A model generated the notes under the pieces. The model was not told the DNA's origin. It worked only from the letters and a program-made list of their open reading frames with translations, and searched no databases. From the NCBI RefSeq assembly GCF_000971175.1, contig NZ_BBLY01000001.1, positions 421,709-485,708 of the forward strand: a stretch of 64,000 bases of DNA, given 5' to 3'. The position numbers and the translations under genes were made by a program. How positions within the stretch are numbered: position 1 is the first letter of the stretch; every line of letters begins with the position of its first letter. This document shows positions 15,517 through 23,923 of this stretch, one piece after another. This DNA comes from Demequina pelophila. GTDB lineage: Bacteria; Actinomycetota; Actinomycetes; Actinomycetales; Demequinaceae.

Positions 15517-18107
15517 CGATGCTGGGCACGCGCCCGCGCTCCCGCAGCCACGCCGTGCCCACGCGGTCGAGGTCGCCCGAGGCCGTGCTCATCGTGGCGC
15601 TGCTGGTCCTCAGCGCGGTGGTCCACGCGTGCAACATGCTCGGCTACCCCTACTACGACAACGACGAGGCCACTTACATGGCGCGCGGCTGGGCGCTCAT
15701 CAACGAGGCCCAGCTCGACGTCGTCACCTATCGCTACGATCACGCGCCGTTCGGGTGGATTCTCTTGGGCGGCTGGCTCGGCCTCACGGGTGACGGCGCA
15801 CTGTTCGGCGGGATCCTCGAGGCCGGTCGCGTGTTCATGCTCGTGGTGCATGTGGTCAACACGCTGCTCGTGTACGTGATCGGCAAGCGGCTCTCCGGAG
15901 GTGCGATCACGGCCGGCACCATCGCCGCCCTCGTTTTCGCACTGTCCCCGCTCGGCATCTACTTCCAGAGGCGCATTCTCCTGGACAACCTCATGGCCAT
16001 GTGGGTGCTGATCGGGATCCTGCTGCTCCTGCGCAAACCCCTGACGGTGAAGGCCTCGATCGGCAGCGGCTTCGCCTTCGGAATCGCCGTGCTCACCAAG
16101 CTCAACGCGGCGTTCTTCGGGGTGGGCTTCCTGGTGCTGCTGTGGGCGGGAACGAGCGGCGCCCAGCGCAAGCACGCCATCCTGAACTGGTTCGCGGCCG
16201 CGGGCGGCACGGTGCTGCTCTTCTTCCACTTCGCGTTCCTCAAGAAGGAACTGCTCCCCGCGCCGGTCGACGAGAACGGCGACCCGACATCGGTGAGCCT
16301 CATCGACACGTTCCGAGTCCAGTTGGGGCGCGGGACGTCGTCATGGCCGTGGGACCCGGCGTCCTTCTTCTGGCGGGCGTGGGTCGACTGGTTCGCCCGG
16401 GACTCGGTGACCACGGCGGCGGGCGTCGCCGCCGCAGTGCTGCTGGTGCTCATGCTCGCGTGGCGGCGCTACCGGACCGCGGGAGCGGTGGCGCTCCTCG
16501 CGTTGATCGGTGCCTACGCGCTGTTCCTCGCGCGCGGAGGGATCGTCATCCCCCTGTACATCGTTCCGCTGATGCCGTTCCTGGCCATCGCCGTCGGCAT
16601 GGTCGCCGCACGGGTGGTGCAGTGGCTGCCGCGGGGCTGGGGGCGGCCGGTGACCGCGTCGGTGGTCGTGCTGGGCGTGTCGGCCGCCTACGTCACCTCC
16701 GTCGAGACCACCCACCTCGTGGAGGACGAGACGGACAACCAGGCCTCCGCCGTGGAGTGGCTCGAGGCGTCGGCCGATCCGGACGCCATCATCGTGGTGG
16801 ACAACTACGCGTATCCGGAGCTTGCGCAGGAGAACACCTTCACCGGCGCCATGTACTTCCTCAACGCCGAGTACGACCCGACCCTGCGCGCGACCTTCAA
16901 CGACGATTACCGGGACATCGACTACATCCTGCTGACCCATGCCGTGGTCGACCAGATCGCGCAGGGCGTGCTCCCGACCGTCGCGGAGGCGCTGGAGCAC
17001 TCCGACCTGCTGGCGAGCTACACCGAGGGCAGCACCAGCTTCATCGATCTGCCCAACTACATCTCCACCAATGGCGACTGGGCGCAGATCTGGGTGACCA
17101 AGTCGCGCAACGAGATCGTGCTCCAGGATGCGTGGGAGCGCTTCCAAGACGACTGGATCGTGTCCTACGGCCAGGTGCTGGAGGAGGTTCCGGGCGTCAC
17201 CACCTCCGAGTACCAGGCGCTCGCCATGGAGCAGGCGCTGTTCGAGGGCGACGAGGCGACGTTCCGGGGCGTGTGGCAGTGGACGAGCGACAAGATGCGT
17301 CACCGGCAGAACGACGGTCTCACGTCCTGGCTCTGGGAGTCCTCGGACGTCGACGAGGGCGAGCTGGGCTCGACGGACACCGTGTGCGGCGTGGACCAGC
17401 AGTTCATCGCGCTCCTCGCCAGGGCCGGCGACCGGTGGGGCGATCCGGGCCTCAGCCGCGAGGCCGCGGACATGCTCGCGAGCTGGTGGGACCGCTGCAC
17501 GTTCGAGATCGACGGCCTGCAGGTGGTCGACTCGTCCGCGGACGGCTCGATCATCGACGAGCAGGTCAACACCGCGCACTTCAACCCCGTGCTCTACCGC
17601 GAGCTGGCGCAGTGGTTCCCCGGCTACGACTGGCAGCGGCTCATCGACGACGGCTACACGTTCCTGGAGCGTGTGCTCGAGGAGCGGGGGACCATTCCCA
17701 ACTGGGTCATCTTCACCCAGGACGGGGAGTTGGAGCTCGCCGAGGACCTGTTCGGAGCGGGCGCCGACGACTTTGGGGAGAGCACCCTGCGCCTCATCCC
17801 CACGCTGATCCGTGAGGAGCTCAACGGGGAGGAGCGCGCGGCCGCGCTGCTCGACGCCCTGACCCCTCAACTCATCGAGGAGGCCGGCGACACGCCGGAC
17901 CTGCCGCAGGGCACCACGCTCGCGATGCTCGCGCTGGTACGCGACGTCGGCGACACGGCTCAGGACCTGTACCGCACCTACGTCGCCGTCCGGATCGATC
18001 CGGACACCGGCACCTGGGACGACAGCCTCTACGACTTCTCCTGGACCTACCAATGGCATCGGCTCCAGGAGGACCTGCCCGACACGCTCACCGTTCCGAT
18101 CGACTGA
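15513..18107 (+). CDS. GT-C membrane glycosyltransferase fused to a GH8-like hydrolase domain
   Basis: An 864-residue protein. Residues about 30-400 hold around ten TM helices with the GT39/ArnT-like first-loop motif YYDNDEATY, typical of enzymes using lipid-phosphate sugars. A soluble linker of about 130 residues follows. Residues about 535-860 resemble GH8 ((alpha/alpha)6 endoglucanases such as BcsZ): TSEYQALAMEQALFEGDE carries the expected acid Glu (Glu566), then WQWTSDKM, NDGLTSWLW, and STDTVCGVDQQFIALL with Asp622 and Asp628 as candidate partners. Start ATG 15513 overlaps the preceding stop (ATGA). I infer that one chain both builds and trims a glycan outside the membrane. The GH8 assignment is by motif and should be checked structurally. 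Confidence 0.8.
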   Translation: MTMLGTRPRSRSHAVPTRSRSPEAVLIVALLVLSAVVHACNMLGYPYYDNDEATYMARGWALINEAQLDVVTYRYDHAPFGWILLGGWLGLTGDGALFGGILEAGRVFMLVVHVVNTLLVYVIGKRLSGGAITAGTIAALVFALSPLGIYFQRRILLDNLMAMWVLIGILLLLRKPLTVKASIGSGFAFGIAVLTKLNAAFFGVGFLVLLWAGTSGAQRKHAILNWFAAAGGTVLLFFHFAFLKKELLPAPVDENGDPTSVSLIDTFRVQLGRGTSSWPWDPASFFWRAWVDWFARDSVTTAAGVAAAVLLVLMLAWRRYRTAGAVALLALIGAYALFLARGGIVIPLYIVPLMPFLAIAVGMVAARVVQWLPRGWGRPVTASVVVLGVSAAYVTSVETTHLVEDETDNQASAVEWLEASADPDAIIVVDNYAYPELAQENTFTGAMYFLNAEYDPTLRATFNDDYRDIDYILLTHAVVDQIAQGVLPTVAEALEHSDLLASYTEGSTSFIDLPNYISTNGDWAQIWVTKSRNEIVLQDAWERFQDDWIVSYGQVLEEVPGVTTSEYQALAMEQALFEGDEATFRGVWQWTSDKMRHRQNDGLTSWLWESSDVDEGELGSTDTVCGVDQQFIALLARAGDRWGDPGLSREAADMLASWWDRCTFEIDGLQVVDSSADGSIIDEQVNTAHFNPVLYRELAQWFPGYDWQRLIDDGYTFLERVLEERGTIPNWVIFTQDGELELAEDLFGAGADDFGESTLRLIPTLIREELNGEERAAALLDALTPQLIEEAGDTPDLPQGTTLAMLALVRDVGDTAQDLYRTYVAVRIDPDTGTWDDSLYDFSWTYQWHRLQEDLPDTLTVPID

Positions 18108-18131
18108 CCCACCACCGCCGAGGAGGCCCGC

Positions 18132-18581
18132 ATGGACGCCACTGCACCCGCTTCGATCGCCCCGGGACGGCTGCGCGCGCTCGCGGCGCGGCACCGGAAC
18201 TTCCTGATCTACGCCGTCATCGGCGGCGGAGCCGTCGTCCTGGACGTGGGCGTGTACGCGCTGCTCGCGGTGCCCGCGGGGATGCATCCGGTCTTCGCGA
18301 ACACCATCTCCACGTTCGTCTCCATGATCTTCAGCTTCACGTCGAACAGCATCCTCAACTTCAAGGTGACCGACCGCATCGTCGCGCGCTTCCTGTCCTT
18401 CGCGCTCGTGACCGGGATCGGCTACCTCGTGAGCACGCTGATGCTGGCGATCCTCGTCGACGGGCTGCACGTGCATGCCTTGGTCGCGAAGGGCATCACC
18501 CTGCCGGTGGTGCTGATCCTGCAGTTCACGCTCAATAAGAAGACCACGTTCGCCCCGTCTGCTGAGAGGACCCCGTCATGA
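18132..18581 (+). CDS. GtrA family membrane protein
   Basis: A 149-residue protein with four TM helices and the GtrA pattern (FLIYAVIGGGAVVLDVGVYA, NTISTFVSMIFSFTSNSILN, QFTLNKKTTF). Family members are thought to flip or help flip undecaprenyl-phosphate sugars. It is the second GtrA unit in this operon, the first being fused to the DPM1-like enzyme. RBS GAGGAGG sits 6 bp before the ATG. The stop overlaps the next ATG (ATGA). Confidence 0.88.
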   Translation: MDATAPASIAPGRLRALAARHRNFLIYAVIGGGAVVLDVGVYALLAVPAGMHPVFANTISTFVSMIFSFTSNSILNFKVTDRIVARFLSFALVTGIGYLVSTLMLAILVDGLHVHALVAKGITLPVVLILQFTLNKKTTFAPSAERTPS

Positions 18582-19984
18582 TCGAGCCCACGAGCACTGC
18601 CGCCCGCATCGCGGTGGTCGGAGGAGGCTTCACCGGCCTCACCGCCGCCTACGAACTCGCCAAGGCGGGTCACCATGTGGAGGTCTACGAGGCCGCCCCG
18701 ACGTTCGGCGGCCTGGTCGCCGGCTTCGAACTCGAGGACGGGTTCCCGCTGGAGCGGGCTTATCACTTCCTCTACACCACCGACAAGTGGATGATCGGCA
18801 TGGCCGAGGAGCTGGGCATCCGCGACAGGCTCAGCTTCCATCCGAGTTCGATCAAGGCGTTCCACGAGGGTGAGCGGTACGGCTTCACGACTCCGCTCGA
18901 GCTGCTTCGCTTCAAGCCGCTGTCCCTCATCGACCGCATCCGCACCGGCCTCACCGGCCTGCGCACGCTGTCGCTCAAGAACTGGCAGCCGCTCACCACC
19001 GTCACCGCCTACGAGTGGCTGTGCAAGGTGAACGGCAAGAAGGCGACCGACATCGTGTGGAAGCCGCTGCTCATGGGCAAGTTCGACGTCTACTGGGACA
19101 AGGTGACCATGGCGTGGCTGTGGACCCGCATCCACGTGCGCCAGACCTCGAAGATCAAGGGGGAGCAGACCGAGCGGCTCGGCTACTTCGAGGGCGGCTT
19201 CCGCATCATGGTCGACCGCTGGCTCGAGGAGCTCACCGCGCGGGGCGCAGTGCTGCGCCCGAGCACGCCCATCCAGGCCTTCACGGAGGTCGAGGGCAAG
19301 CCCGCGCTGGTCATCGATGGGGAGGAGCGCCGGTTCGACGCGGTGCTCGGCGCGATCCCGAGCACGGCGCTCGCGCGCGCGGCCAAGGACCACCCCGCCA
19401 TGACGCCCGAGTACTCGAAGCTCCTCACGGACATCGACTACCTGGGCGCGGCACTCATGGTCATCACCACCGACCGGCCCATCACGGACGTGTACTGGCA
19501 TCAGATCCACGACCTCGACGCGCCGTTCCTCGTGTTCCTGAGCCTCGACTCGCTCATCGGGGTGGAGAACACGGGTGGGCGGTACATCTATTACATCGGC
19601 GACTACGTCCAGAACGACGACGAGCTGATGACCATGGACGAGGACGCGCTGCGCGAGCGCTGGTACGCCGGGCTCGAGAAGCTCCTGCCGGAGTTCACGC
19701 GCGACATGGTGACGGAGTCGCACGTGTTCCGCTTCCGCAACGCGCAGCACATCGTCGACGTGACGTTCCAGTCGCGTATCCCGGAGATGAAGACGCCGCT
19801 GCCCGGCTACTTCCTCGCCAACTTCGCTCAGGTGTTCCCCGAGGACCGCGGCACCAACTACGCCGTGCGCGACGGTCTCAAGGTCGCGGAGCTCATCGAG
19901 GAGTCGCTGGCCCAGGAGCCCACGCGCGTCGCCCGCGACGAGGCGCCGACCATCCCGGCGGACCTGGGCTCGGCGGCCTCCTGA
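18578..19984 (+). CDS. FAD-dependent amine-oxidase-like oxidoreductase
   Basis: A 468-residue flavoprotein of the protoporphyrinogen-oxidase/amine-oxidase group. The N-terminal Rossmann motif is VVGGGFTGLTAAYELAKAGH, followed by the ADP-ribose Glu in VEVYEA and GGLVAGF. A C-terminal FAD motif (YFLANFAQVFPEDRGTNYAVRDG) closes the fold. UDP-galactopyranose mutase and carotenoid-type enzymes share this architecture, and relatives occur in polysaccharide loci, so a sugar-nucleotide or lipid-linked sugar substrate is inferred. It is the last gene of the operon, coupled to gtrA by a 4-bp overlap, and is followed by a perfect palindrome. Confidence 0.8.
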   Translation: MIEPTSTAARIAVVGGGFTGLTAAYELAKAGHHVEVYEAAPTFGGLVAGFELEDGFPLERAYHFLYTTDKWMIGMAEELGIRDRLSFHPSSIKAFHEGERYGFTTPLELLRFKPLSLIDRIRTGLTGLRTLSLKNWQPLTTVTAYEWLCKVNGKKATDIVWKPLLMGKFDVYWDKVTMAWLWTRIHVRQTSKIKGEQTERLGYFEGGFRIMVDRWLEELTARGAVLRPSTPIQAFTEVEGKPALVIDGEERRFDAVLGAIPSTALARAAKDHPAMTPEYSKLLTDIDYLGAALMVITTDRPITDVYWHQIHDLDAPFLVFLSLDSLIGVENTGGRYIYYIGDYVQNDDELMTMDEDALRERWYAGLEKLLPEFTRDMVTESHVFRFRNAQHIVDVTFQSRIPEMKTPLPGYFLANFAQVFPEDRGTNYAVRDGLKVAELIEESLAQEPTRVARDEAPTIPADLGSAAS

Positions 19985-20036
19985 GCGGCGCCTCCTGGGG
20001 ACCACGCGGCCAGCCCGCCGTGTGCTCCCCAGGGCG

Positions 20037-20070
20037 GGCGGTGCATCGTCCCCGGGGACGATGCACCGCC
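20037..20070. terminator. Perfect 34-bp palindrome between convergent genes
   Basis: A 17-bp arm GGCGGTGCATCGTCCCC is followed directly by its exact complement. It sits between the FAD oxidoreductase (+) and the GH5 gene (-), whose stop codon it touches, so it can end transcripts from both sides. Each arm contains the window's repeated 9-mer GGACGATGC. There is no loop sequence and no U-tract, so intrinsic termination would be atypical. Confidence 0.6.
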
Positions 20071-21347
20071 TAGCCTCCGGTGAGGGCCGCCAGTTCCTCG
20101 GCGTAGGAGAGGTCGTACGAGCCGGCGCCGAACGAGTCCCAGTAGTGGTGGGCCTCGTAGCGGAAGTTGTCCGCCGGGTCGGAGATCCACCCGGTCGGGT
20201 GGTTCGAGCGCCACTTGGCGAGGCTCGACCAGTCGTAGCCGGCGACCAGGATGAGGTGCTCGTCGCCCGCCTCGCGCAGCGCCGTCACGGCCTCCTGGCT
20301 CACGCGCTCCCACAGCAGCGCGGGCGAGCCGGCGTCCTCGGCTCCCAGGTTGTTGGGCTCGTTCATGAGTCCCCAGCCCGCGATGGCGGGGTGCTCGCCC
20401 CAGGTGTCGGCGAGGTCCAGCCAGAAGTCCGTGAACTGCTGCGTCGTGAGCCACTCCGAGCCCACGAGCGAGGCCCCCCATTGGGTGACGTACGAGCCGT
20501 AGTTGTGCAGGTCCAGGATCACGTCGATCCCGGCCGCCGCGGCGGCGTCGAGCTGCGCCGTGACGAGGGCGACGTGGTCGGCGTCGAGGGGGCCGTCCAG
20601 CTCGGGCTGGAGACGCTCCCACCTCACGGGCAGGCGGACCAGGTCGATGCCGCGGTCGGCGAGCCACGCGTAGGACTCGAGGGGCTCGGCCTGGAACTTG
20701 CCGCCCAGTTCGCCCAGGTTGACGTTGGAGAAGTCCTCGTTGGTGCCGAAGTCGAGGCCCGCCACGTTGACGCCGTGGCGTGCGGGTGAGTCGCCGGTGC
20801 GCTCGGCCTCGAGGCGCTCGATGATGTCGCCCTGCGGGCTGCCGGTGTCGAGCGATCCGCTGCCCGCCTCTCCATAGATGAGCAACCGGTAGTCCAGCGG
20901 CCACGCCGTGCCGGCCGCCCACCCGGTGGTCCACAGCCCCTCCTGCTCGGCGAGCAGGTACCAGTATTCGCCCAGGGTGGTCCACTCGGCGTCCCCAGCG
21001 TTGTCCCATCCCACCTCGCCCACGAAGCCCTCGGCGTCGTGCTCGTCGAGCCACGCGATGAAGTCGCGCAGCTCGTCGAGGTGCACCTCCTGCAGGGCGT
21101 CGAACTCCAGACCGGCGAGCACGTCGTCGTCGGCCGAGGCCGCCGGAGTGGGCGATTCCGGCGGCTCGGTCGCCGGGGTCGTGGAGGGGGACGGCGTCGC
21201 CGAGGTGGAGCCGTTCGCGGTCGGCGTGCCGGAGAACGTGCCCGACAGTGCGAGCGCCCCCGCCCCGATGGCGATCACGCCGATCCCCAGGGCGATGGGC
21301 CAGACCGCGCGGCCGCGCGGCTGGCTCGAGTCGGACTCGCGCGACAT
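20070..21347 (-). CDS. Membrane-anchored GH5 glycosidase with circularly permuted barrel
   Basis: A 425-residue protein with a short cytoplasmic tail, one N-terminal TM/signal anchor (WPIALGIGVIAIGAGALAL), a Ser/Thr/Pro linker and a GH5 domain in unusual order. Residues 90-165 look like the end of a GH5 barrel: GFVGEVGW (nucleophile Glu111 on beta7) and WTTGWAAGTAW (beta8). Residues 190-425 read as beta1 to beta6: GVNVAGLDFG, DLVRLPVRWERLQP, VILDLHNYGSY, GWGLMNEPNN (acid/base Glu330), HLILVAGYDW, YEAHHYWD, then stop. All catalytic motifs are present once. The likely substrate is a beta-glucan or beta-mannan, perhaps the product of the facing operon. I use ATG 21347; an upstream in-frame start near 21434 would place extra residues ahead of the anchor. 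Confidence 0.82.
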   Translation of the reverse strand: MSRESDSSQPRGRAVWPIALGIGVIAIGAGALALSGTFSGTPTANGSTSATPSPSTTPATEPPESPTPAASADDDVLAGLEFDALQEVHLDELRDFIAWLDEHDAEGFVGEVGWDNAGDAEWTTLGEYWYLLAEQEGLWTTGWAAGTAWPLDYRLLIYGEAGSGSLDTGSPQGDIIERLEAERTGDSPARHGVNVAGLDFGTNEDFSNVNLGELGGKFQAEPLESYAWLADRGIDLVRLPVRWERLQPELDGPLDADHVALVTAQLDAAAAAGIDVILDLHNYGSYVTQWGASLVGSEWLTTQQFTDFWLDLADTWGEHPAIAGWGLMNEPNNLGAEDAGSPALLWERVSQEAVTALREAGDEHLILVAGYDWSSLAKWRSNHPTGWISDPADNFRYEAHHYWDSFGAGSYDLSYAEELAALTGG

Positions 21348-21420
21348 GCTCAAGAACGGACACCCCTCGGGCGATCCGGCGTGCCGGACCGTGACGATCG
21401 ACTGTGCTGGTCGTGGTGCC

Positions 21421-21426
21421 AGCCTA
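21421..21426 (-). promoter_or_regulatory. Putative -10 of the GH5 gene
   Basis: On the minus strand TAGGCT fits the TANNNT form, about 74 bp before the ATG at 21347. A TTACGT 17 bp further upstream is a weak -35. Confidence 0.3.
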
Positions 21427-21456
21427 ACGGGCAAGGACTGTTGACGTAACAGCGTC

Positions 21457-23058
21457 CTACGTGGCTCCTTCCTCGATGGCGGGCTCGGGGGCCGCCTCCT
21501 CCGCCTCGGCGACGATGCGATTGACCATGCCGGAGAAGACGAGCGCGTGGAAGGGCAGCATGGTGAGCCAGTACAGGCGGCCGGTGAGCCCGCGCGGGAA
21601 GAACACCGCGCGCTGCCAGTAGTCGGCGCCCTGGGCGGAGGGGGTGACGCCCAGCTCGAGCCAGGCCTTGCCGGGCACCCTCATCTCCGCCCGGAGCCGC
21701 AGCAGGCGTCCCTCCTCGACCCGCTCGACGCGCCAGACGTCGATCGCGTCGCCCTCGGTGACGCGCGCGTGCGTGCGCCGTCCCCGCTGGGCCCCCACGC
21801 CCCCGGTGACACGATCGATCAGTCCGCGAGTCGCCCACAGCACCGAGGCCGAATACCAGCCCGTCGCCCCACCCACCTGGGTGATGACGTCCCACACGGC
21901 CCGCGCATCGGCCGTGGTGGTCTTGTGCCGCTCGTCCTTGAAGACGGTGCGTCCCGCCCATTCGGGATCGGAGGGCAGCGGGTCGCTGGGGGCGCCGCTG
22001 ACCCGCGAGTCGACCCAGCTGGTCTCCACCTGGTCGACCTCGATGCGCCCGAGCGCGTACGCCACCGAGTCCCGGTAGCTCATGAGCCCCTCGGGCGGCG
22101 GCGGGACGAGGGCGTCGATCGTGTGGTCGCGCATCACGCACGAGTGCAGGAGCGACTCGACCAGGGGGCGGGCGATCTGGCGCGGCACGGGGGTGACCAG
22201 ACCCACCCAGTGCGAGGCGAGGCCGGGGGTGAGCACGGGCAGCGCGGTGATCGCCCGTTGGGGCAGCCCGGCGACGGCGGCGTACCCGTTCATCATCTCC
22301 GAGTAGCGCATCACGTCGGGGCCGCCGATGTCGAAGGTGTCGTTGACCCGCCCTTCCACACGTGCGGCGGCGAGAAGGTAGTAGAGCACGTCGCGCACCG
22401 CGATCGGCTGAATGGTGTTGCGCACCCACCTGGGCGCGGGCATGTAGGGCAGCACCTCGGTGAGGTGGCGGATCATCTCGAAGGAGGCGGAGCCGGACCC
22501 GATGACCACGCCCGCCTGGAGCACGATGGTGGGCGTGGCGGAGGCGAGCAGGATGTCGCCCACCTCCTGGCGCGAGGCGAGGTGCGCGGAGAGTTCGACC
22601 CCGTCGGGGTGGAGGCCGCTCAGATAGACGATGCGGTCCACCCCGTGCGAGGCGGCGGCCTTCGCCGTGGTGAGGGCGATGGCGCGGTCGAGCCGTCCGT
22701 AGTCCTTGCCGCTGATCATCGAGTGCACCAGGAAGTAGACGACGTCGACGCCGGCCATCGCGCGGTCCATGGCCTCGGCATCGGACGCGTCGCCCTCGAC
22801 GATCTCCACCTCGCCGGCCCAGGGGAGCGCCTCGAGCCGGCGGCGGGACCTGGTCAGCGCGCGGACCCGATAGCCACCGGCGAGGAGGCGCGGCACCAGT
22901 CGTCCGCCGATGTACCCCGTCGCGCCGAGCACCAGGACCAGGGGTGCGGACCCGTCGGCCTTCGGGACGGAGCGCAGGCCCTCCTCGGAGCCGAAGGGGC
23001 TGTTCGGGGGAAGTTCGAGGGCGGCATCGGGGTGGGCGTCGGGGTCCGGGTCGTTCAC
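21457..23058 (-). CDS. NAD(P)-binding SDR with C-terminal DUF2867 domain
   Basis: A 533-residue protein. Residues about 38-330 are an atypical/extended SDR with the Rossmann motif VLGATGYIGGRLVPRLL. Residues about 350-520 match DUF2867, which is linked to polyketide-cyclase-like folds (WDVITQVGGATGWYSASVLW, DVWRVERVEEGRLLRLRAEM, YWQRAVFFPRGLTGRLYW). The combination is a recognised actinobacterial and proteobacterial architecture without a known reaction; hydrophobic small-molecule or lipid metabolism is the usual guess. Start GTG 23058 has the RBS GGAG. The gene is divergent from the DUF4386 gene. Confidence 0.82.
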   Translation of the reverse strand: MNDPDPDAHPDAALELPPNSPFGSEEGLRSVPKADGSAPLVLVLGATGYIGGRLVPRLLAGGYRVRALTRSRRRLEALPWAGEVEIVEGDASDAEAMDRAMAGVDVVYFLVHSMISGKDYGRLDRAIALTTAKAAASHGVDRIVYLSGLHPDGVELSAHLASRQEVGDILLASATPTIVLQAGVVIGSGSASFEMIRHLTEVLPYMPAPRWVRNTIQPIAVRDVLYYLLAAARVEGRVNDTFDIGGPDVMRYSEMMNGYAAVAGLPQRAITALPVLTPGLASHWVGLVTPVPRQIARPLVESLLHSCVMRDHTIDALVPPPPEGLMSYRDSVAYALGRIEVDQVETSWVDSRVSGAPSDPLPSDPEWAGRTVFKDERHKTTTADARAVWDVITQVGGATGWYSASVLWATRGLIDRVTGGVGAQRGRRTHARVTEGDAIDVWRVERVEEGRLLRLRAEMRVPGKAWLELGVTPSAQGADYWQRAVFFPRGLTGRLYWLTMLPFHALVFSGMVNRIVAEAEEAAPEPAIEEGAT

Positions 23059-23197
23059 GGGGGTCTCCGTTCTCCAGGTCCGCGGCACCGTCGCACGCAC
23101 CAGGAGAACCAGTCTGCGGCGCCCAGGTATTCCCGGACCGCGACCCGCGGCGGGCGGGTGCGGCGCGGCTCGACGCGCCCTGGCGTGGGGGCGGGTG

Positions 23198-23203
23198 TAT
23201 ACC
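23198..23203 (+). promoter_or_regulatory. Putative -10 of the DUF4386 operon
   Basis: TATACC, preceded by TG (extended -10 form), lies 46 bp before the ATG at 23249 in an otherwise GC-rich gap. No clear -35 is seen. Confidence 0.3.
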
Positions 23204-23248
23204 GAAGGAGGAGGGGCGGAAGCCGTCCGTCGGTGTCGAGGAGGCGGC

Positions 23249-23923
23249 ATGGACACGTCCGGAGCGCGATCGCGCCGCGCGCGGTGGGCCGGCGCGGCGT
23301 ACCTCGGGTACATCGCGGTGACGATCGCGGCGACCGCCGTGCTCGGCGCCGTGGTGGTGGACGACGACGGCGCCACGGTCGGCGCGTTCCACGACCGGCC
23401 GGGGCTCGTGGGTCTCGCCGTGGTCCTCGACGCCGGCGCAGCGGTGCTGTTCCTCGTCACCGCGTGGACCCTCTACAGGCTGTTGCGCGACGTCCGGTCC
23501 GGCGTCGCGTTGCTGTTCGTGCTGCTCAACGCCGCCGGCGTGGCGATCCAGGGCGCTGCGGCGGGTGCCCTCGCGGCGGCGCGCGCGGTGGGCGGCGAGG
23601 AGGGTGCCGATCCAGCCACGGTCCTGCTGCTCGTCGATCTTCATGCGGAGGGGTTCGTCGTCGCCCAGTTCTTCTACGCGGCGTGGCTGCTGCCCCTGGG
23701 GTACCTGGTGCTCACCTCCGGATTCCTGCCGCGTTGGCTCGGCTACCTGCTCATCGTCGAGTCCGGTGCCTGGATGCTCTATCCGTTGCAGCACCTCCTG
23801 GCGCCCGGTGCCGACTGGCTCGTGTACGCGAGCTCGGCCGTCGGCTTCGCCGGGGAGTTCGGCCTCGCGCTCTGGTTGCTGGTGCGTGGTACTCGGGAGA
23901 CCGCGAGGGTGGCGCGCACGTGA
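23249..23923 (+). CDS. DUF4386 integral membrane protein
   Basis: A 224-residue protein with about six TM segments. The pattern of this family is present: AAYLGYIAVTIAATAV, then LLNAAGVAIQGA, then FFYAAWLLPLGYLVLTSGFLPRWLGYLL. Function unknown. RBS GAGGAGG is 5 bp from the ATG. The stop overlaps the next gene's GTG (GTGA), so the two are co-translated. Confidence 0.85.
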   Translation: MDTSGARSRRARWAGAAYLGYIAVTIAATAVLGAVVVDDDGATVGAFHDRPGLVGLAVVLDAGAAVLFLVTAWTLYRLLRDVRSGVALLFVLLNAAGVAIQGAAAGALAAARAVGGEEGADPATVLLLVDLHAEGFVVAQFFYAAWLLPLGYLVLTSGFLPRWLGYLLIVESGAWMLYPLQHLLAPGADWLVYASSAVGFAGEFGLALWLLVRGTRETARVART

